Shown here: in pieces, positions 1 to 13,500 of the stretch
Layout: each line of letters begins with the position of its first letter
Numbering within the stretch: position 1 is the first letter of the stretch
NCBI RefSeq assembly: GCF_004027225.2
Contig: NC_044282.2
Location: 59,761,225-59,825,224, forward strand
Origin: Strigops habroptila
Lineage: Eukaryota > Chordata > Aves > Psittaciformes > Psittacidae
Direction: 5' to 3'
Length of the DNA: 64,000 nt
Notes under the pieces: generated by a model
The model's database searches: none
What the model saw: the letters and a program-made list of their open reading frames with translations, nothing else
Told to the model about the DNA's origin: nothing
Made by a program: the position numbers and the translations under genes

Positions 1-3000
1 AGTTGCAGTTACTTCACAGCTTGCCAAGAGTTTGTGGTTAGTTTGCTTCCAACTGCTACTGTTACTCAACCTGATTCCTCCAGGAAACAAAGATGCATCG
101 TTAATTTTTACCCTGTGCAGGACCCTATGTGCAAGTAATGTCAAGGACCTGGCTTTAACACTGAGCATTCTTGACACCATTGATTATAAATTCTACATGG
201 TCACTCCCATCATTACCATCAAAATACCTCTGCCTGGACATGGGGAAGGGAGAAGCAGAGGAGGGATGGAGCACCTTTGGTTGTTTAAATCTCACTGTGG
301 TAAAGGCAGACCTTATCAAGGTTTTGGTTTGTGGCTTTCAGGGTGGATAACATCTCCATCCCCACCTACAGCTCTTGTTTCTACAAGCAGGAGACAGTCA
401 GCTAGTTTCAAACATGAGGAGGGACATAGCAGTGTTTGGCCCTTCACAATCTCAGTGTTTTACTCCAGTGCTGCTTGCTGGTAGACCTGACTTACACCAG
501 GATCACAGTAGCACCAACTATACATTCCTTTATGCAGGGTGCATGGGTAGAGCAGTGCATGGGATCCAGCCCAGCTAACCTGGGCAGCACCTCACAATCA
601 TTTGGATCTTGACATTATGTAAGTAATCCTCTCTGTGCAAAACACCATCTACTTGCTTGCTATTTTCAGTGCAGAGAGAAAGGGAGTCTTCATGGAGAGT
701 TTCCTTTTGCTCAAATAACGTTTCTTTTATTTTCTTGTTTCATCAAAGTTCAGAAGATGATCCAGTTAGTTACATTTCTTTCTATGTCAAGTCTTCATTC
801 CAACTTCTTCAAGCTGGAGTTCACCAACAATGTCACACTCCCTCACCCACTGCAGGTCCAGATCACCCAGCTCTCTTTGGAAGAGGAGAAATATTACAAT
901 AGGATCAGCATTTTTCATAATAATGTAGCACATACATAGACCCCTGGCACAAGAACTGATAGATGGATCCTGAAGTGCTGCTCTGTCTGATGCAGTTGGA
1001 AAACTATGAGGGAAGTTTCTTCACAAGGAGGCTGCAGCGTGTAGGGAGGAGAAATGGCTTTTATCCTTTTCAGATGAAGATGAATGTTTACTCTGCCAAG
1101 ATCACTTCCCAGAAAGGAAGGAGGATCTTACCTCTATCTCGGGAGTCAGTTTCTAGCATAGCAGATGAGGCAATTAGGAGGAAAAGGAGGAATCTCAAAC
1201 TCTGTTGCTAATAGTTTTTTGGTGAAAAAAAAAAAGGCAGGGAGGTCTTTCAGCAGTGTCTCCCCTATTTAAAATGCTACTTTGCAGAATACCTGTCTGC
1301 TGTTCCATCCATCTCCTCCAGGGGATGGTTTGCCCATGGCAATGACGGCCCCAGGCATGTGGAAATCATTGCATGAAGGCATAGCTAGAACATCGGGAAC
1401 AACAAGAAGATGATCCCAAGCAGCTTACCAAAGAACAGATGTTTAAATGTGCTTCAAAGAGGAGCTTGGTTGAACAACAGTGATGGCTTGTGGCCTAGCT
1501 AGCCACAGGCTACTCCTCAGTCATATGGTAGCATCATCCCTTAGCCTCCCTCATGTGCACTAGACTGAATTCTAGCTGTAAAACATAATCAATGCACAGG
1601 AGATCAAGGTGTTTTGATGCCACTGTGGAATGTACAGTCTAGAAATTCAGTATCCTTGAGGTTAGCTGCAAAAGCTGTTAGCAGCAGTTGCACTGCCAAG
1701 GAGTACATCCACCAAAAAGAGGACAACCAGTATTTTGATGCTGTTCAATAGTTGTAAGTGAATTTACAAGGCACGTACTATGTTATAATTAACAGATAAA
1801 GTTTTGAGCCAAGTATAGATCATCTGAATCAATAACGAATAGACACAGTCATAAACTTAAAAAAATACACAAAAAATATTTAATCAAGCTCAAGACTAAT
1901 GATTACGCAGTTATCTTGAGTAACCAGGGAGAAATGATGAGATTAACAGCTGTACAAAAAAATCTGCCATACCCTTTATTTTTGGCTTGACAGCTAACTG
2001 AAGGTATCAGAGCACCAGTGCAGAGTCCAGCCTCTAGCTGTAAGGACCACACTATGACTGGCAGGAGTGCAGTGTGTGTTCAAAGCCCCTTGGTACAGCC
2101 CATGTAGCCTAAAGTTTCTAGAAACCAAAGAAATCCAAAGAATCTCTATAAACTGAATCATATTTTCTGGAGACAAATAGCAAGAGTGATCTCACCAAAC
2201 TGTAGATGTCCTAAAGGTAAACATCAAAGGCCAAGCTATTTTCATTGCTTCCTTTATAATAAATGGAAAGACAGAATGGAAAATTCTAAAGATTTTTATG
2301 TGAGGTACTCTGAGTCTGGGAACTTTATGTAGTTCCTTGGTCATTATAAACCTCTCACAGTCCTTTCCTGCAACAGCAAAAGATGTTCTTTCTAACTTTC
2401 CTTATCCCCATCCTGCCAAGATGCCTGGTCCCTCTTCCTTTGGGACCTTCCCACACTCCTGCGCTACCCCATCTCCTTTGGATGTGTCTCTCCATGTGGT
2501 ACAAAGCCTGCCTTTGCAATACAGTCAGTGAAGCACAGATAAATACTACTGCTGTTCTGTAGATGTAAAGCTGAATTTCTGCTCTCTGGTTCCCTGAGCA
2601 GCACATTTGCCCTCATACGCCAAGGGCTTTGGAAGCAGCCAACAAGCACTCTGTTTGCTTATGTCTCCTCCGAGCCGGGGCGTCCCTGGGCTGGGAGAGA
2701 TGCATTCCAGACACAGTGCCCAGAGGAAGCAGGGGCAGCTCGCTCTGCACAAAGGACCCAGCAGCAACTGTGATTTCCAGGCAGGTTTTGGCCAAGTCAG
2801 GTCTGGGCAGGTTTCCATGGGGCTGGCCAAGGCCACTGAATGGACAGCAGACCTGTTCCCTGGCTGGATTTCATGCTGTTCGTTGCAAATTGTGGACCTA
2901 TGCGAGGACAAGCATTGGGCAATTTTACCAAAGGTCTCTCATCCTTTCCTGTCATTTGCACGGAGGACACTGGATGAAAGGGATGGCAGGGAGAAAGTGA

Positions 3001-3639
3001 AGGATCCTTATGGTTTCAAGTTGGCTGAGGATATCCCATCATCAGAGGTAACCTGATGGAGGCAATACGTAGGCACACAGGGTTTAACCCAGCTGCCTTC
3101 ACACCAGCACCTGGAACAATTTGCAGTGCTCTGGATTGTTTGAGATGCCCAGCTGGGGCTGATGGACAAGGGCCAGGAGAGAGGAAACCAGGCCTTGCTG
3201 GAGCAGCCAGCAGGTGGGACACAGTGAGGTGTGATGGGACACAGAGGCATCTTAGGCAGTACTTGTGTGCATGTGAGTAAAGGAACTGAGAGCTGGATAT
3301 TCACAGAGGACAGGAGTCTGTGGCAGGCTGAGTGATAAAAAGCCAGCTGGGATTTAGAAAAGTCCTTCCACATGTTCTAATATATTAACAACATTTTATA
3401 TATAAATATATGTATATGTTAGTGTGGATTTGCTAGGGGGACTGTAGAGAAATGGGAGAGTAAGAAATGCCATCATTATAGAATAAGTGCAACTTCAAAT
3501 TACTGAAATTAATATCCTGACTATTCCTGAGTAAATCACAGACAAGAATATCTGAATTATTATTTTCCATTACTGTGTCCTTCAGCTAAGATATAAAGCA
3601 GTTCAGAAAATTCAATCTTTATTTCTCTTAGAATATTTA

Positions 3640-3712
3640 TACATTATGAATATATACATACATGTACACACGCATACAAATATATATACATATATATCTG
3701 TGCTTGCATATA
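3640..3712. repeat. AT/CA-rich simple sequence
   Basis: Imperfect runs of TA, CATA and CACA units. Low-complexity microsatellite-like DNA with no other signal. Confidence 0.7.
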
Positions 3713-3866
3713 TTTTCTGTATAAAAGAACATGATTTTTAGAGCTCCACACAGTATCCTCTGCAGTACAGCAGAGAAAAGAAACTAAGACATTTAGCTGT
3801 CATAATGCTTCAGTGTATGATATTAATTGATAGAAAATATTCATTCTTTTACTACACACGTTCAAC

Positions 3867-3933
3867 TGCCAAGAAAAAAGTATCACTTTTTCTTGGCAAA
3901 AAAAAGTGATACATTGGGAAATGTATCACTTTT
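3867..3933. repeat. Two adjacent perfect hairpins
   Basis: The first stem is 12 bp and perfect (TGCCAAGAAAAA at 3867-3878 against its complement at 3887-3898, 8-nt loop). The second is 14 bp and perfect (3902-3915 against 3920-3933, 4-nt loop). The core GTATCAC occurs in the first loop and in the 3' half of the second stem, so the two are related. No terminal repeats or open frame were seen around them. Confidence 0.8.
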
Positions 3934-6084
3934 GTAAGCTTGAGTGGCCAAGATAATATTTAGAGTTAATAATAACATAGTGTAATTAAGATAACAGATG
4001 ATTTAATTACCATGTTGAAGAAATGTAAAGTTTACCATCAAGTATAAACCAGATATAATTAATTGGTTGAAGATCTTATCCCAGTCTTGATTCATATTTG
4101 ATCTTTGATCTGTTTTGTACCACTTTGGGCAGATGGCACAGGCACAAAATGGGAAACAGGAGGAAAGAGTCTTTTTATTCTACATCCCTTTCAGGTCTCT
4201 TTCAGGAGGTGACTGTTTGTCAGACCCCAAAAGCTCAGTTCAGAGCTCTGTGCCTCTAGGAACACATTTATGGATTTAGTATTCACAGTGTTTATTTTTG
4301 CTTCTTTACATTTCGCAATTTAAGTAATTTTTTTTTTAAGGCAGAAAAAAAAAAGGAAAACAAAACCGCAAACAACAGTAACAAAGGCTCCTGCCTACTA
4401 TAAAGCACATACACGCCTTCCATCAATTAAGTTATACAGGAACGGGATTTAAAATAGCAGTTTCCTTCTGTGCAGTTAAAGCACCTGTTTGAATTTTTCC
4501 TAACATATCACTTGAGCTTCAGTAAATGAGGATTTTGGGCACCTGTGGCACAGAGACTGATGATTTCTAAAACAAGAAACCATGTCCTACCTCCCCAGGA
4601 GCTCACTGTTGTCTGTCTCCAGCTGCTGAGGCAAAATAAATCTCACACTCCTCCTCCCTGAAACTACCTCTGTTACCTGTTAGGTTCAATATAATCTTCA
4701 GAGCAAGGACTTCTTGTCCATTGCATGAGTCCACAGCAGATTGCAAACACTGAGGGCTTTGAAGCTGGCCTATCAGAAAACATACTTCATAATAATTCAT
4801 AATATCAACTCTCAGAATTAGAAGACATCAGTATAATTAAGAAGAAAATCCTTAAAACCTTGCTGTCAGAATAATTTATGTAGTCTTGACTGAAGAAGGC
4901 TGCTAGAGAGAAATTTCAGTATTAGCTGTTCATTGCCCACATCTGGAAGGCAGGCAACCTGGGCAGAGGACACACTTTGGATGGCTGTTTGGAGTAAGTA
5001 ATTAATTAAAGTAATTAATTACAGTAATTCAATGGTGCAAAACCTGAGCTTCCCTAATGTAGCTGTTTAGGTGCCTTGGTATGTATCTCCAGGCTTCAGA
5101 GATGACTTTTCTGCAGTCAGCACCAAGCACTGTGGCCATGGGACAGCCCTGTGGAATCAAGTCCTCACTGGATTCAAACCAGCAGCCCTCAGTATTCATC
5201 CCAGGATGCTTTTCTCACGGCCCCTGGTGGATCAATGTGTTGTACACAAACTGGGGTGGTGCAAGGTGATTTTTGGAAGAGCAAACTCCTGTGCCAGCTC
5301 AAGGGGAGGGAGTTCACGAGCGGTCACCATTCCTCATCGGCTGCTGGGAATTGGTATTTCAGCTGCTGGGAATTGCTGTGGGAAGCCTGAGTCCTTGGCC
5401 AGCTGGTCTGTGCAGCTCTGTCATCAACAGGAATATATGAAGACAGCTATTTTGGGGCAAGACATCACTCTGTGAAGCTACCTCTTGAGAGGAACTAGGT
5501 AGGACAGACTGGTCACTGTTCTCCCTCTCTTGAAGTCTTCTAGGGTGAGATGAAGGCGTAGTTTCCATGCTGTTTTCAACTGATAAGGAAAAAAAATACA
5601 TATCTTTTTGATAACATTGTTTGCTTCTATAAAGAGGAATTAATCATTCCAAGATGTATAATTTTGCAGCTTATTTAAATCCTCATAACTGAAATGTACA
5701 ATGAATGGTATTTCAGTAATGCATTGGGCTGATTATTATAGTCAATAATGGTGATTCTGAATGATTATCATAGTTTTCATTATTTTCAAAAGTTAATTGG
5801 TATCTGCAGCTAGAAATTATGGTGGAGAAATACTCTGAGGCCTTCAGCCTCACACATTATAGAGGAGTTATGAGAAGAAGAGAGAGATAGTTCCTTAGCT
5901 TTTTCTGTAAAGACATTTTTAAGGACTTACTAATGGCTTGCAAGCTACAAAAAATACTATTATTTGAATAATTAAACTTTCTGTGTGTTTATGACCCAGA
6001 GAAATTGGAATGGCTTAAGTCATTGTCTACACATATCTGAAATGAAATATGCAATAATTAAATAAAATAGACAATTTAGTTATT

Positions 6085-6150
6085 AAAATACAGAAACAAT
6101 GCACCATTCTGGCTGTGAAAGTTAACTCCATCCCAGCCAGGTGTAGTAAG
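6085..6150 (-). mobile_element. Fossil fragment of an avian ERVL-type LTR
   Basis: Read on the minus strand, the segment contains GGCTGGGATGGAGTTAACTT followed by a CACAGC-like stretch, which I recognise from the 5' part of common avian ERVL-family LTRs. It is a short, old, broken relic. No internal virus-like region or second LTR was recognised nearby. Family assignment is from memory of the LTR consensus. Confidence 0.45.
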
Positions 6151-6695
6151 GTTGTTCATATAAAAGTGAGAAAAACTCTAAATGGAAGTACTGATGATTT
6201 TGTGCATGTAGCAGGGTTATTTATAAGTTGTAAAAGGTATATAAGAAAAGCTCACTTATAATAGAAGACTTGGATAAAGTTTTGATGAAATTAATTATAT
6301 TTCTTTTGTTTAAAGCTATAACATTCAGGGTGTATGTGATTCAAATATAGGAGTCTTCACTGAAGCTGGTGTAGGCTCTTTGAAGTTGATGTAAACACAA
6401 TATTAATCTTATTTTTTTAAATTCTATAGACATAAATATATTTTCTTGATCTTATGCTTTCAATATATCTTTCAACATGCTTTCAAATATATCTTTCTTC
6501 AAAACGTGATATTTCAGTAGATTTATTCTAGAACATTTACTCTTGCACAAATGACATTTTTTATTATCAAATAGCAGCTTATATGTCATAGTGTTTGTAC
6601 TGGGTAATGACAAGTGCAGGTTAAATGCATGACCTCTTTCTGTTCTTATGTTTTTTTCTTAGTAGCTGTTGGTTTTGGTGGTACTGAATTTGGAC

Positions 6696-8236
6696 ATGAA
6701 GATCTTCTCCCTTTTCTTTCCTGTTTTCCTCTTAATGCTCCAAGGTACTTTAGGTAAGAGTTGCATAAAACCAAAGGAAATGCAGAAGGAAACACGCATG
6801 AAGTAGGGAGTACTTAAAATAGAAATAAAATGGGATTTAGTCCCTTTTGCCCAAGGCCAACAGGCACTGGCAGGCTGTTGGGCACACTTTTGCAATGAAC
6901 AGACACCAGCTGGGTCCATTGGATGTACTGAACCCTCCTGCTTTGTAAAATAAGGAATTTAATGGTATGGATATGGCAAGCCTGCAAGCAGACTAGAAAA
7001 TTGCTGTCATAACTTGTTCTTAGTTGTCTTTGGGAAGGAAAATCAAGACTCTGTTCTGTTTTGGGGTTTTTGTGCAGGTTTCATGCGTGCACCTAATAAC
7101 GATGTGCAGTGCAAGCAGGCTGGGGGTACCTGTTCTACCGATCTCTGTCCTCTACCCAACATGAGGCCTTTTGGACGTTGCCAGCAAGGGGTCCCTTGCT
7201 GTCGGGCTGTGGTGAGTTATGGATTTGATGAATATCAGATATTTCTTCGGAGAATGGATTTACTATTCACTCTCACACATTCAGACTGCCCTTTAGATGC
7301 AAACCTCCTCTAGTGCAAGCTGACAAGGCAGCAGAGGCTCTGTACACTCAGAAGATTTCCTCAGGATTTCCTCATAGTTCCCTCTGTACCGTAAATGATG
7401 TAACTCAAGTGCCTCATGGGAAAGATCACAGTCAAATCTCTTTGGCAGAGAGGTAATTAGCTAGAAATTAACTCCTTTTTTTCCTGCTGTTCTCATGAGC
7501 TGATTCAAACCGCTCATGATGAGTGATACTGGCTTTAAAGGACGTGTCTCTCAATGTGCAGACCTGGGATGTTTAGGTCAGGTTCATAGGAAACCTGCAT
7601 GTTCCATGCTGCAAAGTCTGCCAAGACTCACAGTGAGAAGAACAACCTGAAAGTCGTGTTGTTCTGCTGGATGTTTTCTCCAGTTCTGTAATTTTTCCCT
7701 TTTTATACAAAATCAAAACATTAAGTCCTTTTTCCACCCCCACCCCCCCCCCCCCCCCCCCCAATTCCTTACTGGAATTCTAAAGTTCAGGCTGTATCTT
7801 TACTCCAATATGAAACTGCAGAAACAAACATCCTTGAAAATATACACTCTGTCTCCACTGATTCTAATATTTCATTTTCTGTGTCTTTTGGCTGTAAGAT
7901 GAAGGATCTTATTTAGCTTTGTTCAATATTAATAGCAGAACTGTTAAAAACACAGTGTGACCAACAGAAATTCCCTTCCATACCAGTGATTTCAAGATGA
8001 GTAGGAAGCTCTAGGTACAAAGATTGGAAAATTCATTATTAAGTTAAACAGAAAGGTATTTTATGATTAAAATTCAGCAGCAGCAGGACTGTGATTATCC
8101 TCCTAAGCACTAACATGTTACCCAGGAATATCAGCCCTTGGTGCTTATTCAATCCCTCTGTGCTTTTTATCCAAACCTTTTTCTGGTTATAAGTACAAAA
8201 TCTGAAAGTTTCTTTCCTTTTTTGCAGTATGATTAG
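6696..8236 (+). CDS. AvBD8: Avian beta-defensin 8
   Basis: Secreted cationic host-defence peptide of the avian beta-defensin family. Three coding exons are joined: 6696-6753, 7078-7211 and 8228-8236, giving 66 aa, the same length as chicken AvBD8. Exon 1 encodes a hydrophobic signal starting MKIFSLFF. Exon 2 gives FMRAPNNDVQ and then six cysteines spaced C-x6-C-x4-C-x10-C-x5-CC, with GVPCCRAV at the end. The last exon supplies only Y, D and the stop, matching the chicken ending VYD. All junctions are GT-AG (donor GTAAGA, acceptor TGTGCAG, donor GTGAGT, acceptor TTTGCAG). An acceptor-like TTTTTTTCTTAG ends at 6662, so a noncoding first exon probably lies upstream. The mature part has a net charge of about +2. 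It converges on AvBD9. Confidence 0.93.
7743..7762. repeat. Run of 20 C in the AvBD8 last intron
   Basis: An uninterrupted C20 tract preceded by CCACCCCCA. The minus strand is a G20 run that could form a quadruplex; its length is likely to vary and to be hard to sequence. Confidence 0.85.
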
Positions 8237-8714
8237 TGACTGTTGGCATCTCAGATGGCCCAAACAGAGCTTCTGGCAGCTTGAGATGCATCATCCCATC
8301 AGGAAATCTGGAATTTTGAGCTGAAAAGATGCATTTAGAACACACATGAACACACCAAAACATGAAAAACAGCAGAAAGAAAACAAACTGCTCCACAAAG
8401 AGACATGAAGAAACCAAGGCAATTCTTGAACCACCCAGGAAAAAACCCAACAATACTTCTCATTTTTTCTAAAAGGTTTTTCTCTTGAAACTATATTGCG
8501 GCCACCAACACCTATCTAAGAGAGCAGATCACCAACATGCAGAAGTCTGTCCCCATGAGAGGATGCAGAGTAGGTTCTTCCTTTGGCCCTCAGACCAGAT
8601 ACTCATTATTTCCTTTTAGAGTTAGCAATAATACAAATAACACTAGAAGACAAAGTCTCCAGGAGACATTGAACACTCAGCTGCAGTGTTCATATTTCAT
8701 GGTCTACATATCTC

Positions 8715-8720
8715 AATAAA
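8715..8720 (+). promoter_or_regulatory. Polyadenylation signal, AvBD8
   Basis: AATAAA about 480 nt after the AvBD8 stop codon, the first clear signal on this strand before the convergent AvBD9 gene. Confidence 0.5.
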
Positions 8721-9447
8721 TGTTAGTAAACTTGCTCCAGAGGACTTTTTGTTCGATCCTTATACCTGTGAGGAATTGTCTTGGTGTGTATTTTTGCCGG
8801 AGGATCTGCCTCTCATCTCACCTGGGTTCAGTGTGAGATGTGCCTTGTGGTAAACTTATCCAAGGAGGAGGAGAAATCAAACCCATGTATGGACACGAAT
8901 ATGGCATGGTCCTATTTGTTACCAGGTTGACCAGTAACAGTTAAGAATAACTTCTCTAAACCCACTGTGATTAGGCTAGTAGAAAGCTGGGGCAAACTGA
9001 ACATGTTCAACATCTGTGGCAGTCCTAGAACCATCCACAGACATGCATGGCATGGACAGCATGGATACTTTTAGTCATTCATTCCTTGTCTCAGATCCTT
9101 TTGGCCTTTGCATTAGTGCTCTGAGATGTTAGGGGTGGGGAAAGGAAGAATGTTGGGATGGGGAAAGGATGTGTCTGTCTATACCTTGTAACAGGCGACG
9201 CCAAGAATCCAGGCTGATGGTCTTACAACCCACTGCCTGTAGACAGCATAATGGAGTGATAAATTGTGTAACCGTTTAGGATCCAGAGAAGTAAAAGTCC
9301 ATTAACATGGTGCTGGTCTGGACCGAATAGAGGCATGATGAGAAGAATGTTGTGAATGCGGTGAGGCAGTTTCAAGACCTAAAGGAGCTGGCCTTCTGCC
9401 ACCCTGTGGTTTCTCTGTGTTGCCATTCCCAGCACTTCATTTTTAAG
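8721..9447. other. Intergenic between convergent AvBD8 and AvBD9
   Basis: I see no gene or recognisable repeat here. The interval between the two 3' ends is otherwise filled by the CR1 copy that follows. Confidence 0.6.
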
Positions 9448-10033
9448 AGCATCACAAGTAGTGTGACCAGCAGATCAAGGGAGGGGATTCTCCTCTGCTC
9501 TGGTGAGACTCCCCCTGCAGTCCTGTGTCCACGTCTGAGGCTCCAACATAAGGAGGACGTGGAGCTGTCGGAGTGAGTCCAGAGGAGGCCATGAAGATGC
9601 TCCAAGGGCTGGAGCACCTCTGTTTGGGAGACAGGCTGAGAGAGCTGGGCTGGTTCAGCCTGGAGAAGAGAAGGCTCCAGGGGGACATTAAAACAGCTTC
9701 CAGTGCCTGAAGGGGCTGACAAGAAAGCTGGAGAGGGGCTTTTGACAAGGGCCTGTAGGGACAGGACAAGGGAGAATGGCTTTAACCTGCCAGAGGAGAC
9801 ATTTAGGTTAGCTATAAAGAAGAAGTTCTTCCCTGTGAGGGTGGTGAGGCCCTGGCACAGGTTGCCCAGAGAAGCTGTGGCTGCCCCATCCCTGGCAGTG
9901 TTCAAGGTCAGGTTGGATGGGCCTTGAAGCAACCTGGTCTAGTGGAAGGTGTCCCTGCCTATGGCAGGGGAGTTGGAAATGGGTGATATCTGAGGTTCCT
10001 TCCAGCCTTAACCATTCTATGACTCCATGATTC
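9448..10033 (+). mobile_element. CR1 LINE, 5'-truncated 3' part
   Basis: Shows the standard CR1 3' region: GTGTGACCAGCAGATCAAGG near the start, then GGAGAAGAGAAGGCTCCAG, then GTGGCTGCCCCATCCCTGGC, then the tail ending in short ATTCTATGA-type repeats. 5' truncation is usual for CR1. It lies between the polyadenylation signals of AvBD8 and AvBD9. Confidence 0.93.
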
Positions 10034-10359
10034 AGATTGGGCTGGCAGATGCAGTCCTGGAGAGGAGCCGAGGACTGAGCCTGCTTCCTGAACCCCAGCC
10101 TTGTGCCCTGGGCTGGGATGGCAGAGGGAATGGGCTCTAGTTCTTTTTGATTTATTAATATATATGTTGTCACACAAATCACTGCAACACAGACACTCTG
10201 CAGGATGATCTAACAGGACTTAGTGACACATGCACTTCAATTAACTCAATTTAGTTAAATAAATTCCATTTACAGGTTGATTTTTATAGACAAGAACAGC
10301 AAAAACTATCCTGACATACATGAGCAAATACCAGCAATATGGTTTCAAAGTGACTTGCT

Positions 10360-10365
10360 TTTATT
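10360..10365 (-). promoter_or_regulatory. Polyadenylation signal, AvBD9
   Basis: AATAAA on the minus strand about 185 nt beyond the AvBD9 stop codon. Confidence 0.6.
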
Positions 10366-10550
10366 TGAATTGAAGCTGCAAATCTCTTTATTGGGTTACA
10401 AAAACTCCTCAGACCTTCTTTGCTCCTAAGGGACTTCACCCTCATGGGAAAGGCTCTCCAGGATTGCACCGAGACTGGGATCCATTGATGTCAAAGGATG
10501 AGACATGTCTCGGATGCCCAGATGTCTATGTGGTCAGTGAGGTATCAGTT

Positions 10551-13500
10551 TTAGGAACTGGGTGTCCTGCAAAGAAATCCAATTAGATTAAACAGAAATG
10601 CAAATGATTAAAACAAAACAAAACAGAAGTATGGTGTGAAACGGCACCAAATGCAGAGCTGGACCATGGCAGATTACAGCATCACTCTGCATGGCGTATC
10701 TTCTATAAATGCAGATGCTTTTTTGCTTGTACTGATGAAAGCATGATAGAGGGTTTCCACCTACAGGGTGGAAAAATGTCCCCTGGCTCTTCACACCAAG
10801 TAACCCAGATGGAGAACTGCATGGCTGCTATGAGTCCTGACTTGCTTAATGGTTATCCTGTGGTGCTAAGCTTTATTTTTGGTAGTGCGAAGCTCCATGC
10901 TGCTGCCTATGTGGACTGAGGGGGAGTCCTTAGAGCTGTCTCAAGTCAGTTGTGTACACCCTGATTAGTAGAGGCAGAGGTTGAGCATGAGGTCGTTCTG
11001 CCCTGATAACAGATTCATGCTGGAAGAAGTTATTAGTGATACGTGATATCTTATTAACAATATTTGATATTATTAGTAATGAGGAGGTTCAAAGGGTGTA
11101 GGCTCGAGTGTGAGCTCAAGCCTGCATTAGGTTCTGTCTTTTTGTTACCAGGCACAAACCCCAGCAATTTATGGGTTTTTTTGGAGGGTGTAGGAGGCTG
11201 AAGAAGGTGGCCTCTTTTATACCAAAAGAGGGAAAAGGCCAGTAAGTCTGTCTGCTCTTGGTGCAGCAGCATTTCTCTGGAGGAATTTGTCTTACCATTT
11301 GCAGCATTTCAGCTTCCCACTGTGACAGGTCCCAGTGTTAACCATAGGAGCAGAGCATTCAACAAATGAGCAGAAGCCTCGGTTTTGTCGGCATGCTATG
11401 GTGTCAGCATCTACCTGGCTGTAAGCTGCCAAAAGAACACCAAGGGAAAATTCATGTTCACTTGTCAAGGTAGAGGATTGGAGAGTTGCAGCACCGGATT
11501 TACCTGGCATGGTATGTGGTTTCCTGCCACAGTGCCTGGTTTGTTATTGGGGTAACTTAATCACACCTTCTTAAGGTCTTTACATCTGTATGAAATGCAA
11601 ATTAGCCAGAACAGCAAGCTGTAATGCTGGAATCTCTCCATTAAGAGAGAAAGCTCATTAAAAGTCTCCATCAAAAGAGACAGTCTGCCTGATTAATACT
11701 GACCCAAAGATAACTGTCTGCTTCCTTAGCATCCCTCCTGGACACATGTGCTTGTCATTCCAGTTACACACAGAAATGCTAGGTTATATGAAAAACCCAC
11801 ATAAAAACAGAAAAATGCATTTTTAACATTAATCTCACATTACTTTCAGAAACAAAAGTGGTGATATTCAAATACAAAAGTCCTAACTGAGTTTCTTCAA
11901 ACTTTCAGTTCAAGTTTCAATAAACGTAAAGCGTATTTATGACTCATAATCTTTATCTCCTACTTTGAATATCTTCATAGAGGAAGAAATGAGCATTAAG
12001 TGTGAGTGGCATGCTCACAGGAAACCTGTGCGCTGTGTTACCATGTAAAATATGCTATGGCTAACACAGATGGCATAAAACTTCAGAAATGATAAATCTT
12101 AATCACAGCTAAAATAATGGGACTAACATTTGCCCAAATAAAATGTTTCATACACTTAAATACACACCACTAAATAAAGTCAGTGGCTATTGTCACTAGT
12201 ACTGTATATGGTTTAGCCAGATGCTATGCTGGTTTTAGCATGCTGTTATGTTCCAACAGAAGGGCCAAATGTTCAGGTGGTGGTAAAGACTGCAGCTCCA
12301 TCATCATCAGGGGATTTGCCCAGGTTTATACCAGCTGAGAAGCCGGTCCCAAGTTCAGGTTTGAGTATTTCCAGACTAAACATTACTTATTCCCACTGGG
12401 ATGTTCAGCTTGATGTTCAAATTGTGTTGTTTTTGTATGATTTAAATGAATCTCTCATATCATCTGCAGCCTTGTGTATCTGTACACTGAAAAGGCAGAA
12501 GAGGCCTTTATCATCTGCCCCAACTTCTTGCTAAGCACAAACCTGATCATCTCACCCAGTACTTTCTGTGCCTAGCTCAATCCACGTCTGTCAACAAATC
12601 AGACTCTATCCTTCATTTGAAAGGCATGCAAGCTTTATCCCAAGTTAGACCTACCACATTTCAACCCATTTGACCTACTGGTTTTCAAGCCTTTTCTCTT
12701 AATCACACACTATTCAAGGATTAAGTGTTGTTAATTTCGCTTGGCTGATTTTAAAGACATCATTAGACCTTGATTTCCCCTGTCTTCTAAATTAAAAACC
12801 CCTGTAGTGTTATGTGCCTTTTCTGTATATAAGTATTCATGAAGAGGTATACAATAACTTGTTGCCTTTTTCCAGAGACTGTACTAGAATTGCACCAGCT
12901 CTGCAGCCATCTCAGGGGTTACAGGTTGTTTTGAAATAGAGTATACTTTTTGTGATGCATGAAATAGGAAAAGTCCGAGAAAGCAATCCAGAAGCACAGA
13001 GCACAGGCTTTGCCCAAAGCGCCTACAACTGCTTTCAGCCTCAGTGGTTCTACATTTCTTTTAGTAGACAGACCTCTGCTGGTGCAGGAAAGTAGGTACA
13101 AATTTGTGTCTGCTGTAAACCAAAGCAAGCATGGAGATAGCTTAAACATCTCCGAAGTCCTCCAAACAACCTGGAATGATGCATGTGCTCTAAACCCAGT
13201 TAATGCACATGGACAGTATAGAGTTCAGGCAAAGACCCACAGTGACAGCTACATTTTTCCAAAAATATAGGATGTCTACTAATCTAGACTACGCAGTCTG
13301 GAGGTGAGGGTGCGAATGTGAGAAGAGAAAGCTCTCATGTTGCAGGGTTGCATATGAAGTATCAGCCTAAGAATTGTCTCGATGGAATCGTCACAGAATA
13401 GTAAATCGTTTATGTTGGAAAAGATCTTTAAGATCATCAAGTCCAACCATTAACCTAACACTGCCAAGCCCACCACTAAACGATGTCCCTAAGTGCCACA

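Larger units (their letters stand above)
1..6084. other. Intergenic, no gene recognised
   Basis: AT-rich sequence upstream of AvBD8. I looked on both strands for defensin signal exons and for six-cysteine exons ending in CC and found none. The short open frames here have no recognisable domain. The stretch holds AT-rich simple sequence and a pair of perfect hairpins, listed separately. A noncoding first exon of AvBD8 may lie here, because the AvBD8 coding exon is preceded by an acceptor-like site, but I could not place it. Confidence 0.6.

Noticed and set aside
963-1211. Plus-strand frame ending in LKLCC
   Set aside because: Only the final two cysteines resemble a defensin; the four other framework cysteines are missing.
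9372-9932. 186-codon minus-strand open frame
   Set aside because: It is the antisense of the CR1 3' region, which often stays open by chance in GC-rich copies.
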